Positions 54,543-61,364 of a stretch of 64,000 bases of DNA are shown piece by piece. This DNA is from Clostridiales bacterium (lineage in GTDB: Bacteria; Bacillota; Clostridia; Oscillospirales; Acutalibacteraceae): positions 62,001 to 126,000 of the forward strand of contig DUNU01000013.1 of the NCBI GenBank assembly GCA_012839185.1, given 5' to 3'. Position 1 is the stretch's first letter. Each line of letters opens with the position of its first letter. The position numbers and the translations under genes are program-made. The notes below the pieces were generated by a model. It had not been told where the DNA came from. It saw nothing but the letters and a program-made list of their open reading frames with translations, and made no database searches.

Positions 54543-54602
54543 TTATGCTTCACATGTTTTCACAGAACATTTTGTATAATCGGCAAAGAAAATCTTTTTC
54601 AT
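54543..54602 (-). CDS. Possible 19-residue leader peptide
   Basis: A short frame beginning MKKIFFADYTKC and ending TCEA, with GAAGGTGG 6-7 bp before its ATG (54602). It lies at the head of the rep operon transcript, 55 bp before the SSB-like gene. The ribosome binding site is good, but no homologue can be cited and the peptide may be a regulatory leader or chance. Confidence 0.3.
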   Translation of the reverse strand: MKKIFFADYTKCSVKTCEA

Positions 54603-54687
54603 GTGAAACCACCTTCTTCCTCATATATCTAATAACATTCTCTGTGTTATTAAACCGTAAACTATTGCAATTGACTTTCACAATCAT

Positions 54688-54716
54688 AATATAGCATATA
54701 AATTTAAGATCGGCAA
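54688..54716 (-). promoter_or_regulatory. Predicted promoter of the SSB-rep-ftsK-xis-int operon
   Basis: Minus strand: -35 TTGCCG (54711-54716), 17-bp spacer, -10 TATATT (54688-54693). The weak -35 box suggests activation or repression by a factor bound at the adjacent repeats. Confidence 0.5.
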
Positions 54717-54719
54717 ATG

Positions 54720-54741
54720 AAAACACTGTCAAAACACTATC
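54720..54741 (-). repeat. Two 11-bp direct repeats next to the rep-operon promoter
   Basis: AAAACACTGTC (54720-54730) and AAAACACTATC (54731-54741), adjacent head to tail and ending 3 bp from the -35 box. This is an iteron- or operator-like arrangement. Confidence 0.5.
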
Positions 54742-54909
54742 AACTTTTCATTTTTGTTTTTTATCAATATTATGATGTAAATTTATTTATGTAGGAACAA
54801 GGGGCATCAAATCTTTCGGAAATCTGTAAAAATGATATGTTTTTACAAATAGAACTTGTGACTTTATCGATGTCCCATTGTTCCTATTGCTCCAGATAAT
54901 TTTTAGAGA

Positions 54910-55689
54910 TTAATCATTCATATTCGGATCAAATTGTCGAAAATAAAAATTCTTCTGTTTGCTAAAAAAATCGTTAAAATATTCAACTTTTGTTAAGGTA
55001 GGATCAAATTTACGAATATAAAGTTCATCCCCTTTGCTGAAAAATTCTTCAGGATATTCAAACTTTGATAAGTAGTATTTTTCTTGCTCGTCGGATAAAC
55101 TTAAGAGGCTATTAGCAGTACGAACACAGATTAAAGCCGTTCCAACAATTATATCCAGCAAATCGCCGTTTTCACTATAAATGGCTCGATTAAGAGGTAG
55201 ATTGTGTACCTTTCCCTCTGCATTACAGATAAGCACAACATCGTCAAAGAAATATGCGGATTCAATGTTTCCCCCGACAGCTTTTGCTACATTATCTAAA
55301 GTTTTATTAAATTCAGTGATTCTTGCCACCTTTCCAGGTTCAAGAAGAATTACTTTCAATTTTTCCTTAGATTCAATATATTCAAAATTAACTTTTTTGA
55401 ATCCGTATCTATTACAATAGTAAAAGCCAGGTTCGATTTTATCCGTATTTTTTATCTCAATTATGTCGCTCACATTGAGAAAGTGAGGAGCAAATCCATC
55501 ATCATTAAATATTTTATTGATATCTTTCAAACTCTCTACTGTATCAGGCAAATCACTTTCATAGATTTTGTCATATATCTTGCAATCTATATCCGATGTG
55601 CCTTGTATTTCTTCTAATACCTCGTAGTTCTCAAATTCAACGCAATTATCGTCACGTAATGGATTAATTTTATATATAGTTATGTTCAT
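54910..55689 (-). CDS. YodL-DUF3846 domain protein, copy A
   Basis: A 259-residue protein of mobile elements. Residues 1-105 resemble the YodL domain (FENYEVLEEIQGTSDID, then LNVSDIIEIKNTDKIEPGFYYCNRYGFKKV). Residues 112-190 resemble DUF3846 (LKVILLEPGKVARITEF, VGGNIESAYFFDDVVLICNAEGK, LPLNRAI, IIVGTALIC). The C-terminus has a short internal repeat (FFSKGDELYIRKFDP and FFSKQKNFYFRQFDP). Both domains are common on conjugative and integrative elements of Bacillota, but their role is not established. ATG 55689 follows GAAAGGACTGATATC. It has a 400-nt leader shared with copy B. Confidence 0.72.
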   Translation of the reverse strand: MNITIYKINPLRDDNCVEFENYEVLEEIQGTSDIDCKIYDKIYESDLPDTVESLKDINKIFNDDGFAPHFLNVSDIIEIKNTDKIEPGFYYCNRYGFKKVNFEYIESKEKLKVILLEPGKVARITEFNKTLDNVAKAVGGNIESAYFFDDVVLICNAEGKVHNLPLNRAIYSENGDLLDIIVGTALICVRTANSLLSLSDEQEKYYLSKFEYPEEFFSKGDELYIRKFDPTLTKVEYFNDFFSKQKNFYFRQFDPNMND

Positions 55690-56252
55690 GATATCAGTCC
55701 TTTCAATTTTAATTAAATTAATCGTTTACATCTTTTGAAGACACTTCGATACATTGTTTCCGATAGTATCTATGCGAGATGTAAATATGTTTTTAAATTT
55801 GCGGATTTTTATTTCAAAAATCTCAAGTGTAGAGATCTTTTGTGACTTAAAAAATTTATTTGATTAACTTTCTCCTGCCAAAGCAAGGAGATTTACGGAG
55901 CAAAAATTGTGCCCCTTCGCTTAAAGTAATTTATACAAGACAATAGGTCATTCACCTCCCTTCTCAAATATGTACACACAAATGCTTTTGTTGTTTGCGA
56001 GCCGAAAAGAAAAATGTTTATTGTTTCCCGATACATCCGCAATATATCGTGATTTGGTTACACTTCTTACTCCCGCACATCGTGGTTTGTTTTTCTCCTT
56101 ATACCACCTCCGTAAAATCAAGGTTTAATTTTTTACACATAATGCCTGCGACCTTACCGATAATATCATTGTTCCTTTTGCTCCAGATGGTTTTTAGAGA
56201 TTAATAGTACATATTAGTAGCAATTTTACAAGCATACACTTCACCTACCTTT
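55690..56252 (-). other. Leader of YodL-DUF3846 copy A and spacer to copy B
   Basis: Positions 55690-56111 are the conserved leader (see the duplication). It contains a 6-bp hairpin TCTCCT/AGGAGA (about 55872-55892), a terminator-like stem AATCTC/GAGAT followed by TTTTT on the minus strand (about 55817-55840) that is not kept in copy B, a 6-codon frame after GGGAGGTGA (55931-55951) and a 20-codon Cys-rich frame (56018-56080). The rest (56112-56252) is the degraded 3' flank of copy B. No other gene is seen. Confidence 0.55.
56018..56080 (-). CDS. Possible 20-residue cysteine-rich peptide, copy A leader
   Basis: A short frame MCGSKKCNQ... with Cys at residues 2, 7, 14 and 16, ending GKQ. AAGGAG lies 14 bp upstream, a long spacing. 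The same frame is unchanged at 57250-57312 in copy B. It may be translated, or the conservation may reflect the RNA. Confidence 0.22.
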   Translation of the reverse strand: MCGSKKCNQITIYCGCIGKQ

Positions 56253-56921
56253 TTAGAAAGAATATATAGGATGTTTAAATTTTGATAAGTAGTATTTTAC
56301 CTCTTCATCTGATAAACTTCCGAAGCCATTATTGGTAATGCCACAGATTAAAGCCGTTCCGGCAACTATAGCCACTAATTTGCCATTTTTTGTAAAAAAG
56401 AATCTATTAAAAGGTAGATGGCGAATATGCCCCTCAGCATTATAGATAAGAACAACATCATCATCTAAGACTTGTGAAAGCTGATATCCTTCCTTAATAA
56501 TGTTGTTTATACCTTCTGGAGCAGTACTGATTTCAGTTGTTCTTGCAGCTTTCCCCGGTTCAAGAATAACTACTTTCATTGTTTTTTCATTCGGTGCGAT
56601 GTATGTAAAAGCAACTTTTTTGAATCCGTATTTATTACAATAGTAAAAACCCGGTTCGATTTTATCCGTATTTTTTATCTCAATTATGTCGCTCACGTTG
56701 ATAGAGTGAGGGGCAAATCCTTTCGGTGGAGATGCGTTAAATTTTTTACATATATCTTTTAAATTCTTTACTGTATCAGGCAAATTGCCTTCATAGATTT
56801 TCACGTATAGCTTGCAATCTATATCCGATGTGCCTTGTAAGTTTTCTAAATGTTCGTATTCCACAAATTGAACACGATTCTTATCACGTAATAGATTAAT
56901 TTTATATATAGTGATGTTCAT
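56253..56921 (-). CDS. YodL-DUF3846 domain protein, copy B (shortened C-terminus)
   Basis: A 222-residue paralogue of copy A. The YodL part is well kept (LQGTSDIDCKLYVKIYEG, INVSDIIEIKNTDKIEPGFYYCNKYGFKKV). The DUF3846 part is more diverged: EPGKAARTTEI, then DDDVVLIYNAEGHIRHLPFNR, AGTALIC. It ends at KHPIYSF, 37 residues before the end of copy A; the sequence downstream still resembles the lost tail region but contains several stops, so the C-terminus was probably truncated by mutation. ATG 56921 has GAAAGGACTG upstream. Confidence 0.68.
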   Translation of the reverse strand: MNITIYKINLLRDKNRVQFVEYEHLENLQGTSDIDCKLYVKIYEGNLPDTVKNLKDICKKFNASPPKGFAPHSINVSDIIEIKNTDKIEPGFYYCNKYGFKKVAFTYIAPNEKTMKVVILEPGKAARTTEISTAPEGINNIIKEGYQLSQVLDDDVVLIYNAEGHIRHLPFNRFFFTKNGKLVAIVAGTALICGITNNGFGSLSDEEVKYYLSKFKHPIYSF

Positions 56922-57249
56922 GATATCAGTCCTTTCAATTTTAATTAAAGTAATTGTTTACATCTTTTGAAGACACTTCGATACATTGTTTCCGATAGTA
57001 TCTATGCGAGATGTAAATATGTTTTTAAATCTGCGGATTTTTATTTCAACAGTCTCAAGTAGAGATTACTTTTGTGACTTCAAAAATTTATTTGATTAAC
57101 TTTCTCCTGCCAAAGCAAGGAGATTTACGGAGCAAAAATTGTGCCTCTTCGCTTAAAGTAATTTATACAAGACAATAGGTCATTCACCTCCCTCCTCAAA
57201 TATGTACACACAAATGCTTTTGTTTTTTGCGAGCCGAAAAGAAAAATGT

Positions 57250-57312
57250 TTATTGTTTCCCGATACATCCGCAATATATCGTGATTTGGTTACACTTCTT
57301 ACTCCCGCACAT
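57250..57312 (-). CDS. Possible 20-residue cysteine-rich peptide, copy B leader
   Basis: Identical to the frame at 56018-56080, at the same position in the leader of copy B. Translation is uncertain. Confidence 0.22.
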   Translation of the reverse strand: MCGSKKCNQITIYCGCIGKQ

Positions 57313-57343
57313 CGTGGTTTGTTTTTCTCCTTATACCACCTCC

Positions 57344-57420
57344 TTAAAAATTAGATTTGTTAGGGATATTATCCCTCGAACAAGTTTTAGAGCTGTAAAA
57401 AAGCCGATTCTTGTTTCGTA
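57344..57420 (-). other. Accessory hairpins between the RNA candidate and the copy B leader
   Basis: Two helices: AGGGAT/ATCCCT with a 3-nt loop (57362-57376, perfect) and CGAACAAG (57377-57384) with CTTGTTTCG (57410-57418, one bulge). They abut each other and lie directly 3' of the RNA candidate on the minus strand, so they could belong to it or to the copy B leader. Confidence 0.4.
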
Positions 57421-57644
57421 AAAAAAGAGAGTTCGGAGCGGGTAGTTGCTACTACCGCCATTGGGTTTTCACCATCGCCTGTTTCGTCGGCGACTCACGA
57501 TTGAAGTATCATTATGCCCTGGGTATGTCATGGCCATACCGGTAGCAACCCGGTATTTTGCAGATAATGTTTTTCGCTACGTCTTAAAGACATCATGGCG
57601 CATATCTGCTTCGGCTCGGTACACAGGGAACGTACTCCGAACTC
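57421..57644 (-). ncRNA. Candidate structured non-coding RNA, unassigned family
   Basis: No credible protein, but dense pairing. A perfect 10-bp long-range helix joins 57429-57438 (GAGTTCGGAG) and 57635-57644 (CTCCGAACTC). Inside it are: GCAGATA/TATCTGC (57560-57566/57603-57609) around a GTCT/AGAC hairpin; ATACCGG/CCGGTAT (57536-57542/57550-57556) with loop TAGCAAC; TCGCC/GGCGA (57475-57479/57489-57493); a short stem with a GAAA loop (about 57463-57472); and GCGG-TAG/CTACCGC (57438-57445/57452-57458) with loop TTGCTA. The two loops are complementary over 6-7 bases, a likely kissing pair. The minus strand is favoured because a U7 tract follows the closing helix (57421-57428). No clear promoter was found; the 5' end may extend to about 57830. 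The family is unknown. Confidence 0.55.
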
Positions 57645-57826
57645 CGTATTCAATTTTCAAGGTTCAAATTTCAGGAACTATGTCCTTCAATAACAGAGTT
57701 GTATTCTGACTGTTACACTTCCCGGTACCCTTCAGTACTGCAGATGATGATTTTTCAGTCAGTTTATAAAACAGTTCATGTATCAATCTGCCTATTTGCT
57801 TGAACGATGTCCGTTTCATAAAACTC
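57645..57826. other. Non-coding stretch upstream of the RNA candidate
   Basis: No gene. It contains the hairpin AACAG/CTGTT (about 57693-57715), a GGTACC and an AGTACT palindrome near 57724-57739, and T-rich segments. It may be the 5' part of the structured RNA. Confidence 0.35.
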
Positions 57827-57855
57827 TTGAAATTCTAAACAAAATGTGGTATAGT
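57827..57855 (+). promoter_or_regulatory. Promoter of the ABC-3C operon
   Basis: -35 TTGAAA (57827-57832), 17-bp spacer, -10 TATAGT (57850-57855). The resulting leader is about 165 nt and contains the 11-bp repeats. Confidence 0.62.
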
Positions 57856-57941
57856 TAAAGTAATAATTTAGGTGCGTTGTGAAGTGTATTTGTGCTCTCT
57901 GTTACGATAACATTATACAACTTTTTTTTGAGCCTGTCGTC

Positions 57942-57985
57942 CCCTTGAGGTTCCCTTAAAGTTCCCTTAAAGTTCCCTTGAGTTT
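57942..57985 (+). repeat. Four tandem 11-bp repeats in the ABC-3C leader
   Basis: Units CCCTTGAGGTT (57942), CCCTTAAAGTT (57953), CCCTTAAAGTT (57964) and CCCTTGAGTTT (57975), head to tail without gaps, 46 bp before the first start codon. Confidence 0.85.
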
Positions 57986-58030
57986 CAGATAAAGCATGTT
58001 TTTATTATTATATTATTGGAGATGATTAAC

Positions 58031-59065
58031 ATGAGTGATTTTGTATTTGCCTCTTATATAAAAGAATTAAAAAGTGCATGGCAAGGAAATATTTCCAATG
58101 AGTATTTCATACAATTATTATATGATTCTATAGTCATGCCAGAAGATCTTTACGGAAAAAATGATCATTTCATTTCAGTTACAAAAAAAACTGCCAGTGA
58201 ACTTATAAATCGAAAAATTAATGTGCATGCAGAAGTAGTAAAGGCAGCTTATTCTTCAAAGGTTACTGAATCAATCAACGGATATTTTAAAGATGTAATT
58301 ATTTGTTCTTTAAACCCTGACGAAATATATTCTCTTATTGGTAATATAAATAAATTAGTGAAAAATGATATAAAAATATCAAAGAATACTCAAAAGGACA
58401 TTAAAAAACTTGCGAAAAAAGCAGAGTTAGTATATGAAGAAATGGAAGGCGAGGGTAAAAAAAATCCCGATAAAACTCATCTTTCTGATGAAACTAAAAA
58501 TGCTCTTGCGGATTTTTTGGTGCGAAGTTTTCGCTTATCAATCTCAGTGCCAAATAAACTTCCAAAAGATACAAGTACTCCGAAAAAAATTAAAAGTGTT
58601 CCTGTACCTGAGCAGATTGAAGATACAGAAGATAGCTATACAGATGCACTTCTTGCAGCTTACGGTCAGATTGAAGGAATTAAAGATTTCCATGTTGATA
58701 TGCTTGATGCATACCCAAATCATAAGAATAACTTCCAAAATCAAAGAAAATATTACTTTGCAGCAGAGGCAGTTCGCCGAGGAATACGTGACTCATATCT
58801 ATATAAGAATGAAGATCAGTTTGAAATTCTGAAAGATGAAGTATACGAGGGTGTAAATGAAGTTTGGGAGGATGATGCAAAAAACGGTCTTGCAAGAATG
58901 AGAAAAGTATTAACACAAGCAACAGTAATATCCTTGGATAAATGTCTTATATATAGAAAGACCCAGTTGGTAGGTAACGCCGAGCGTAAAGGTGTTTGCC
59001 ATTTCCTTGTAAATGATAAGAAATTGAAAGGGTGGGTGCGAGACGATGACGAACAGGCTGTTTAA
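58031..59065 (+). CDS. ABC-3C system effector with C-terminal ABC-3C CTD
   Basis: A 344-residue soluble protein. Its C-terminal 145 residues match the domain that defines ABC-three-component conflict systems: HKNNFQNQRKYYFAAEAVRRGIRDSYL, DEVYEGVNEVW, LTQATVISLDKCLI and the signature ERKGVCHFLVNDKKLKGWV. The N-terminal 180 residues (LSDETKNALADFLVRSFRLSISVPNKLP near their end) form the variable part, thought to be the effector; I recognise no enzyme motif. Family role (anti-invader defence) is predicted from genomics, not shown. The start is ATG 58031 with GGAG 9 bp upstream; ATG 58022 is too close. It overlaps the next gene by 20 bp. Confidence 0.78.
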   Translation: MSDFVFASYIKELKSAWQGNISNEYFIQLLYDSIVMPEDLYGKNDHFISVTKKTASELINRKINVHAEVVKAAYSSKVTESINGYFKDVIICSLNPDEIYSLIGNINKLVKNDIKISKNTQKDIKKLAKKAELVYEEMEGEGKKNPDKTHLSDETKNALADFLVRSFRLSISVPNKLPKDTSTPKKIKSVPVPEQIEDTEDSYTDALLAAYGQIEGIKDFHVDMLDAYPNHKNNFQNQRKYYFAAEAVRRGIRDSYLYKNEDQFEILKDEVYEGVNEVWEDDAKNGLARMRKVLTQATVISLDKCLIYRKTQLVGNAERKGVCHFLVNDKKLKGWVRDDDEQAV

Positions 59066-59501
59066 TAAGTCATTTGAAACCTCAATTCGTATATTATTAT
59101 TACTGACTGAGTTTAGTTGCGGTCAAAATTTAGATAGGATTTATATCTTTGACTTTATGATTTCATACGGAACGACATTTGGTGTAAGTGAACATGATCT
59201 GAATGGTAATAATCCATATAAATTCGGCGAGTTGGCTACACGTCGTGAAATTGCACGAATGGCATTAAAAGAGCTTGTTTTAGATGGTATGGTTTGCCCA
59301 CTCAACTCAGTTGATGGAATTTTGTATTCAATTACTGATACCGGTCGCAAATATGCTGCAACATTGGAAAGCGAATATGCAACGGAGTACCGCAGCACAG
59401 CAAAAAAAATTATAGAGAAATTTTCCGATGTATCGGAATGTACTATCCTTAATCAAATTAGTAAAAAGTCAGTTGAGTTACTGAGAAATAAGCAGGAGTA
59501 G
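59046..59501 (+). CDS. ABC-3C system middle component
   Basis: A 151-residue helical/winged-helix protein: SIRILLLLTEFSCGQNLDRIYIFDFMISYG, then GNNPYKFGELATRREIARMALKELVLDGMV and ILYSITDTGRKYAATLESEYATEYR. This spacing matches the middle-component (MC) family that links the ABC ATPase and the CTD effector. The winged-helix part ends like transcription-factor-type HTH proteins, so it may also bind DNA. It overlaps the effector gene by 20 bp and precedes the ATPase gene by 6 bp, as in other ABC-3C operons. Confidence 0.8.
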   Translation: MTNRLFNKSFETSIRILLLLTEFSCGQNLDRIYIFDFMISYGTTFGVSEHDLNGNNPYKFGELATRREIARMALKELVLDGMVCPLNSVDGILYSITDTGRKYAATLESEYATEYRSTAKKIIEKFSDVSECTILNQISKKSVELLRNKQE

Positions 59502-59507
59502 AAAATC

Positions 59508-61364
59508 ATGAATAGGTTTTATATAAAAAGTATAGGTGTCTCCGGTCCTACAGTTAATTATTCAGAAATAGTTTTTGATTCCGGTGTCAACATTGTATAT
59601 GGCTCTTCTGCCTTCGGGAAATCATATATAATTGATTGTATTGATTTTATGTTTGGCTCCTCAAAGGTGCCTTTCAGTAAATTAGCCACCGGCTATGATA
59701 CTATCCATATGACAATGGCAACTCAATATGGCGAGTTTGTTCAGATGGAACGAAAAATTATTGATAGTAAAAGTAGCAAAAAATCAGATATGGGTGAAAA
59801 TCTTGTTAGAGTAAAAACAAATTGTTATAGAATAAAATGGGGTGTTTGCAAAATATCAAATTTGGAATATAGTGATCTGCTACTCCAATTGTTGGGAATT
59901 AAAGAAAGACACCAAATTATTTCTACACAATCGTTTGCCCAAGAAAACCTTACCAACAGGAGTTTCCTTAACTTGTACTTTAAAGATGAAAACAGCATCT
60001 ATAAAAAAGGTTCAATATTTGATATTCCAAAAAATTCAAAAAAGACAGTTAGTTTAACTGCATTGCATTTTCTTTTCACAGGAAATGATTTATGCGAGAT
60101 TATTCCCATGCAAAGTCAAAAAGATCGTGAGTTGAGGAAAGAAGATAATAATTCCTATGTGATTTATATCAACAATAAGAAACAAGAATTAGCAAACAGA
60201 CGAAAAGCTTTAGAAAAAGAACTTTCAGAAATTGATGTTGCCGATATTGAACTTAAAATGGATTCTTGTTTGAAAGAGATAAGCCTAATTGAAAATCAAA
60301 TTGATGAAGCCACCGAGCAGAGTCGTAAACTATTAAAAGAGGGCTTTGATACTACTTCTCAATTGGAAGAGGCTATATATCTTCAAGACCGTTACAAAGC
60401 TCTGAGAACTCAATACAAATCCGATATAAAAAAACTTCGTTTCATCATCGAAGGAGAGAAAAAGAATTCTCATCGAAAGAATGTTGTTAAATGTCCTTTC
60501 TGTTATACTGTTCTGCAAGAGGAGTCGGAACAGCATATTGCATACGCGAAGGCATCTCAGGCAGAACTGTCTCGCATTACTATGCAGTTGTCTGATCTGA
60601 AAGAAACTGAAAAAGATATTCAGCATGAAATCAATAATCTGGAAACCCGTGTTCAAGAACTTAAAAAGCAAAACAATGAAATAACACAGATGATTAGCAG
60701 AAGCTTAAACCCGAAAGCAGAGCATTTGCGTGATATGTTGGAATCTTATAAGCACATTGTACATATTAGGAAAGAGTTATCAGATATCAACAAAATGACC
60801 GAATCTCTCAATTCAGATGCCTATGGATATGAAATGGGCAAAGAGAATGATGAGATTGAATTTTGTCCGTCAATGTATCTCGATGAACATCGTTGGGTGC
60901 AGTGGAGTAATACATTTAATAGAATAGTGAAAGAATGTAATTATCCGGATTACCAAATGGCACATATTTCTCTTGATACTTACGATGCGATAGTGAACTG
61001 GAAACATAAGTCCGATGAAAGCAAAAGTTATCGTGCATTTCTCAACAGTGTTCTTATGTTTTCATTAATGAAAACACTTGAAAATAATGGCACTTTCCGT
61101 CCTGCAATGTTGATTTTAGGTTCACCGATTTTGACACAAAAAGAAAATGTGCAAAAGACAGAATCGGCGACTCTTGAAATGCAAAGATCTTTGTTTAAAT
61201 ATATGATTGATAATTGTGGAGATAATCAGATTATTCTTTTTGAAAACGATATGCCGATAGGGATAGATTGTAGTACAGCACATTTTATTAGAATTCCGGA
61301 CAATAGATTCCATGGTGTATATGATTTCTTAGAGGATTACAGTAGTAGGTGGTTTGATTTTTAG
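59508..61364 (+). CDS. ABC-3C SMC/Rad50-like ATPase (DUF3732 type)
   Basis: A 618-residue ABC-class ATPase. Walker A is GSSAFGKS (32-39), followed by DCIDFMFGSS. A coiled coil (about 215-430) has a hook-like CPFC at 329-332. The C-terminal ATPase half includes YRAFLNSVLMFSLMKTL and AMLILGSPILTQKE, the Walker B place: a Gly (about 538) stands where an Asp is normally found. The tail is IRIPDNRFHGVYDFLE. Relatives sense invading DNA or nucleoprotein and signal to the CTD effector. ATG 59508 lies 6 bp after the middle component. Confidence 0.82.
   Translation: MNRFYIKSIGVSGPTVNYSEIVFDSGVNIVYGSSAFGKSYIIDCIDFMFGSSKVPFSKLATGYDTIHMTMATQYGEFVQMERKIIDSKSSKKSDMGENLVRVKTNCYRIKWGVCKISNLEYSDLLLQLLGIKERHQIISTQSFAQENLTNRSFLNLYFKDENSIYKKGSIFDIPKNSKKTVSLTALHFLFTGNDLCEIIPMQSQKDRELRKEDNNSYVIYINNKKQELANRRKALEKELSEIDVADIELKMDSCLKEISLIENQIDEATEQSRKLLKEGFDTTSQLEEAIYLQDRYKALRTQYKSDIKKLRFIIEGEKKNSHRKNVVKCPFCYTVLQEESEQHIAYAKASQAELSRITMQLSDLKETEKDIQHEINNLETRVQELKKQNNEITQMISRSLNPKAEHLRDMLESYKHIVHIRKELSDINKMTESLNSDAYGYEMGKENDEIEFCPSMYLDEHRWVQWSNTFNRIVKECNYPDYQMAHISLDTYDAIVNWKHKSDESKSYRAFLNSVLMFSLMKTLENNGTFRPAMLILGSPILTQKENVQKTESATLEMQRSLFKYMIDNCGDNQIILFENDMPIGIDCSTAHFIRIPDNRFHGVYDFLEDYSSRWFDF

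Larger units (their letters stand above)
54603..54909. other. Intergenic region between rep operon and YodL-DUF3846 genes: promoter, repeats and nested hairpins
   Basis: No convincing gene. It contains the hairpin AATAACA/TGTTATT (54631-54651) in the rep-operon leader, the promoter at 54688-54716, two 11-bp repeats at 54720-54741, and a nested structure at 54794-54884: a 15-bp imperfect outer inverted repeat (GGAACAAGGGGCATC with GATGTCCCATTGTTCC) around a perfect 8-bp hairpin TGTAAAAA/TTTTTACA (54825-54847). The outer arms may serve as an origin or recombination site. Confidence 0.5.
54859..56111 (-). repeat. Tandem duplication, copy A (YodL-DUF3846 gene, leader and 3' flank)
   Basis: This copy aligns with 56150-57343. 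The leader (55690-56111) is about 97% identical to 56922-57343 at a constant offset of 1232 bp. The 3' flank (TTGCTCCAGAT then TTTTTAGAGATTAAT) also matches. Coding parts are only about 60% identical as protein. Confidence 0.85.
56150..57343 (-). repeat. Tandem duplication, copy B
   Basis: The second copy of the YodL-DUF3846 unit. Similarity to copy A stops sharply at 57343/56111, just upstream of GGAGGTGGTATAAGGAG, which marks the 5' boundary of the duplicated unit. Confidence 0.85.

Noticed and set aside
54550-54732. A 60-codon minus-strand frame overlapping the rep-operon promoter
   Set aside because: Its 5' part contains the -35 and -10 boxes; the better candidate in that region is the 19-codon frame in another phase.
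55995-56204. Plus-strand frames repeated in both YodL leaders (also 57227-57421)
   Set aside because: They are duplicated only because the leader is duplicated, begin with TTG and have no binding site.
57384-57420. GTTTTAGAGCT string like the start of a type II-A CRISPR repeat
   Set aside because: It is an 11-base match occurring once, with no repeats, spacers or cas genes nearby; it is part of a hairpin loop.
57446-57709. An 87-codon plus-strand frame in the RNA candidate
   Set aside because: It covers the paired region, has no ribosome binding site and its translation (many Arg/Thr, no domain) looks random. The base pairing explains the sequence better.
57360-57830. tmRNA, RNase P RNA, SRP RNA or group I/II intron
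   Set aside because: The conserved blocks of those RNAs as I know them (for example the tmRNA ends, GAGGAAAGTCC of RNase P, domain V of group II introns) were not seen. A covariance search is still needed.
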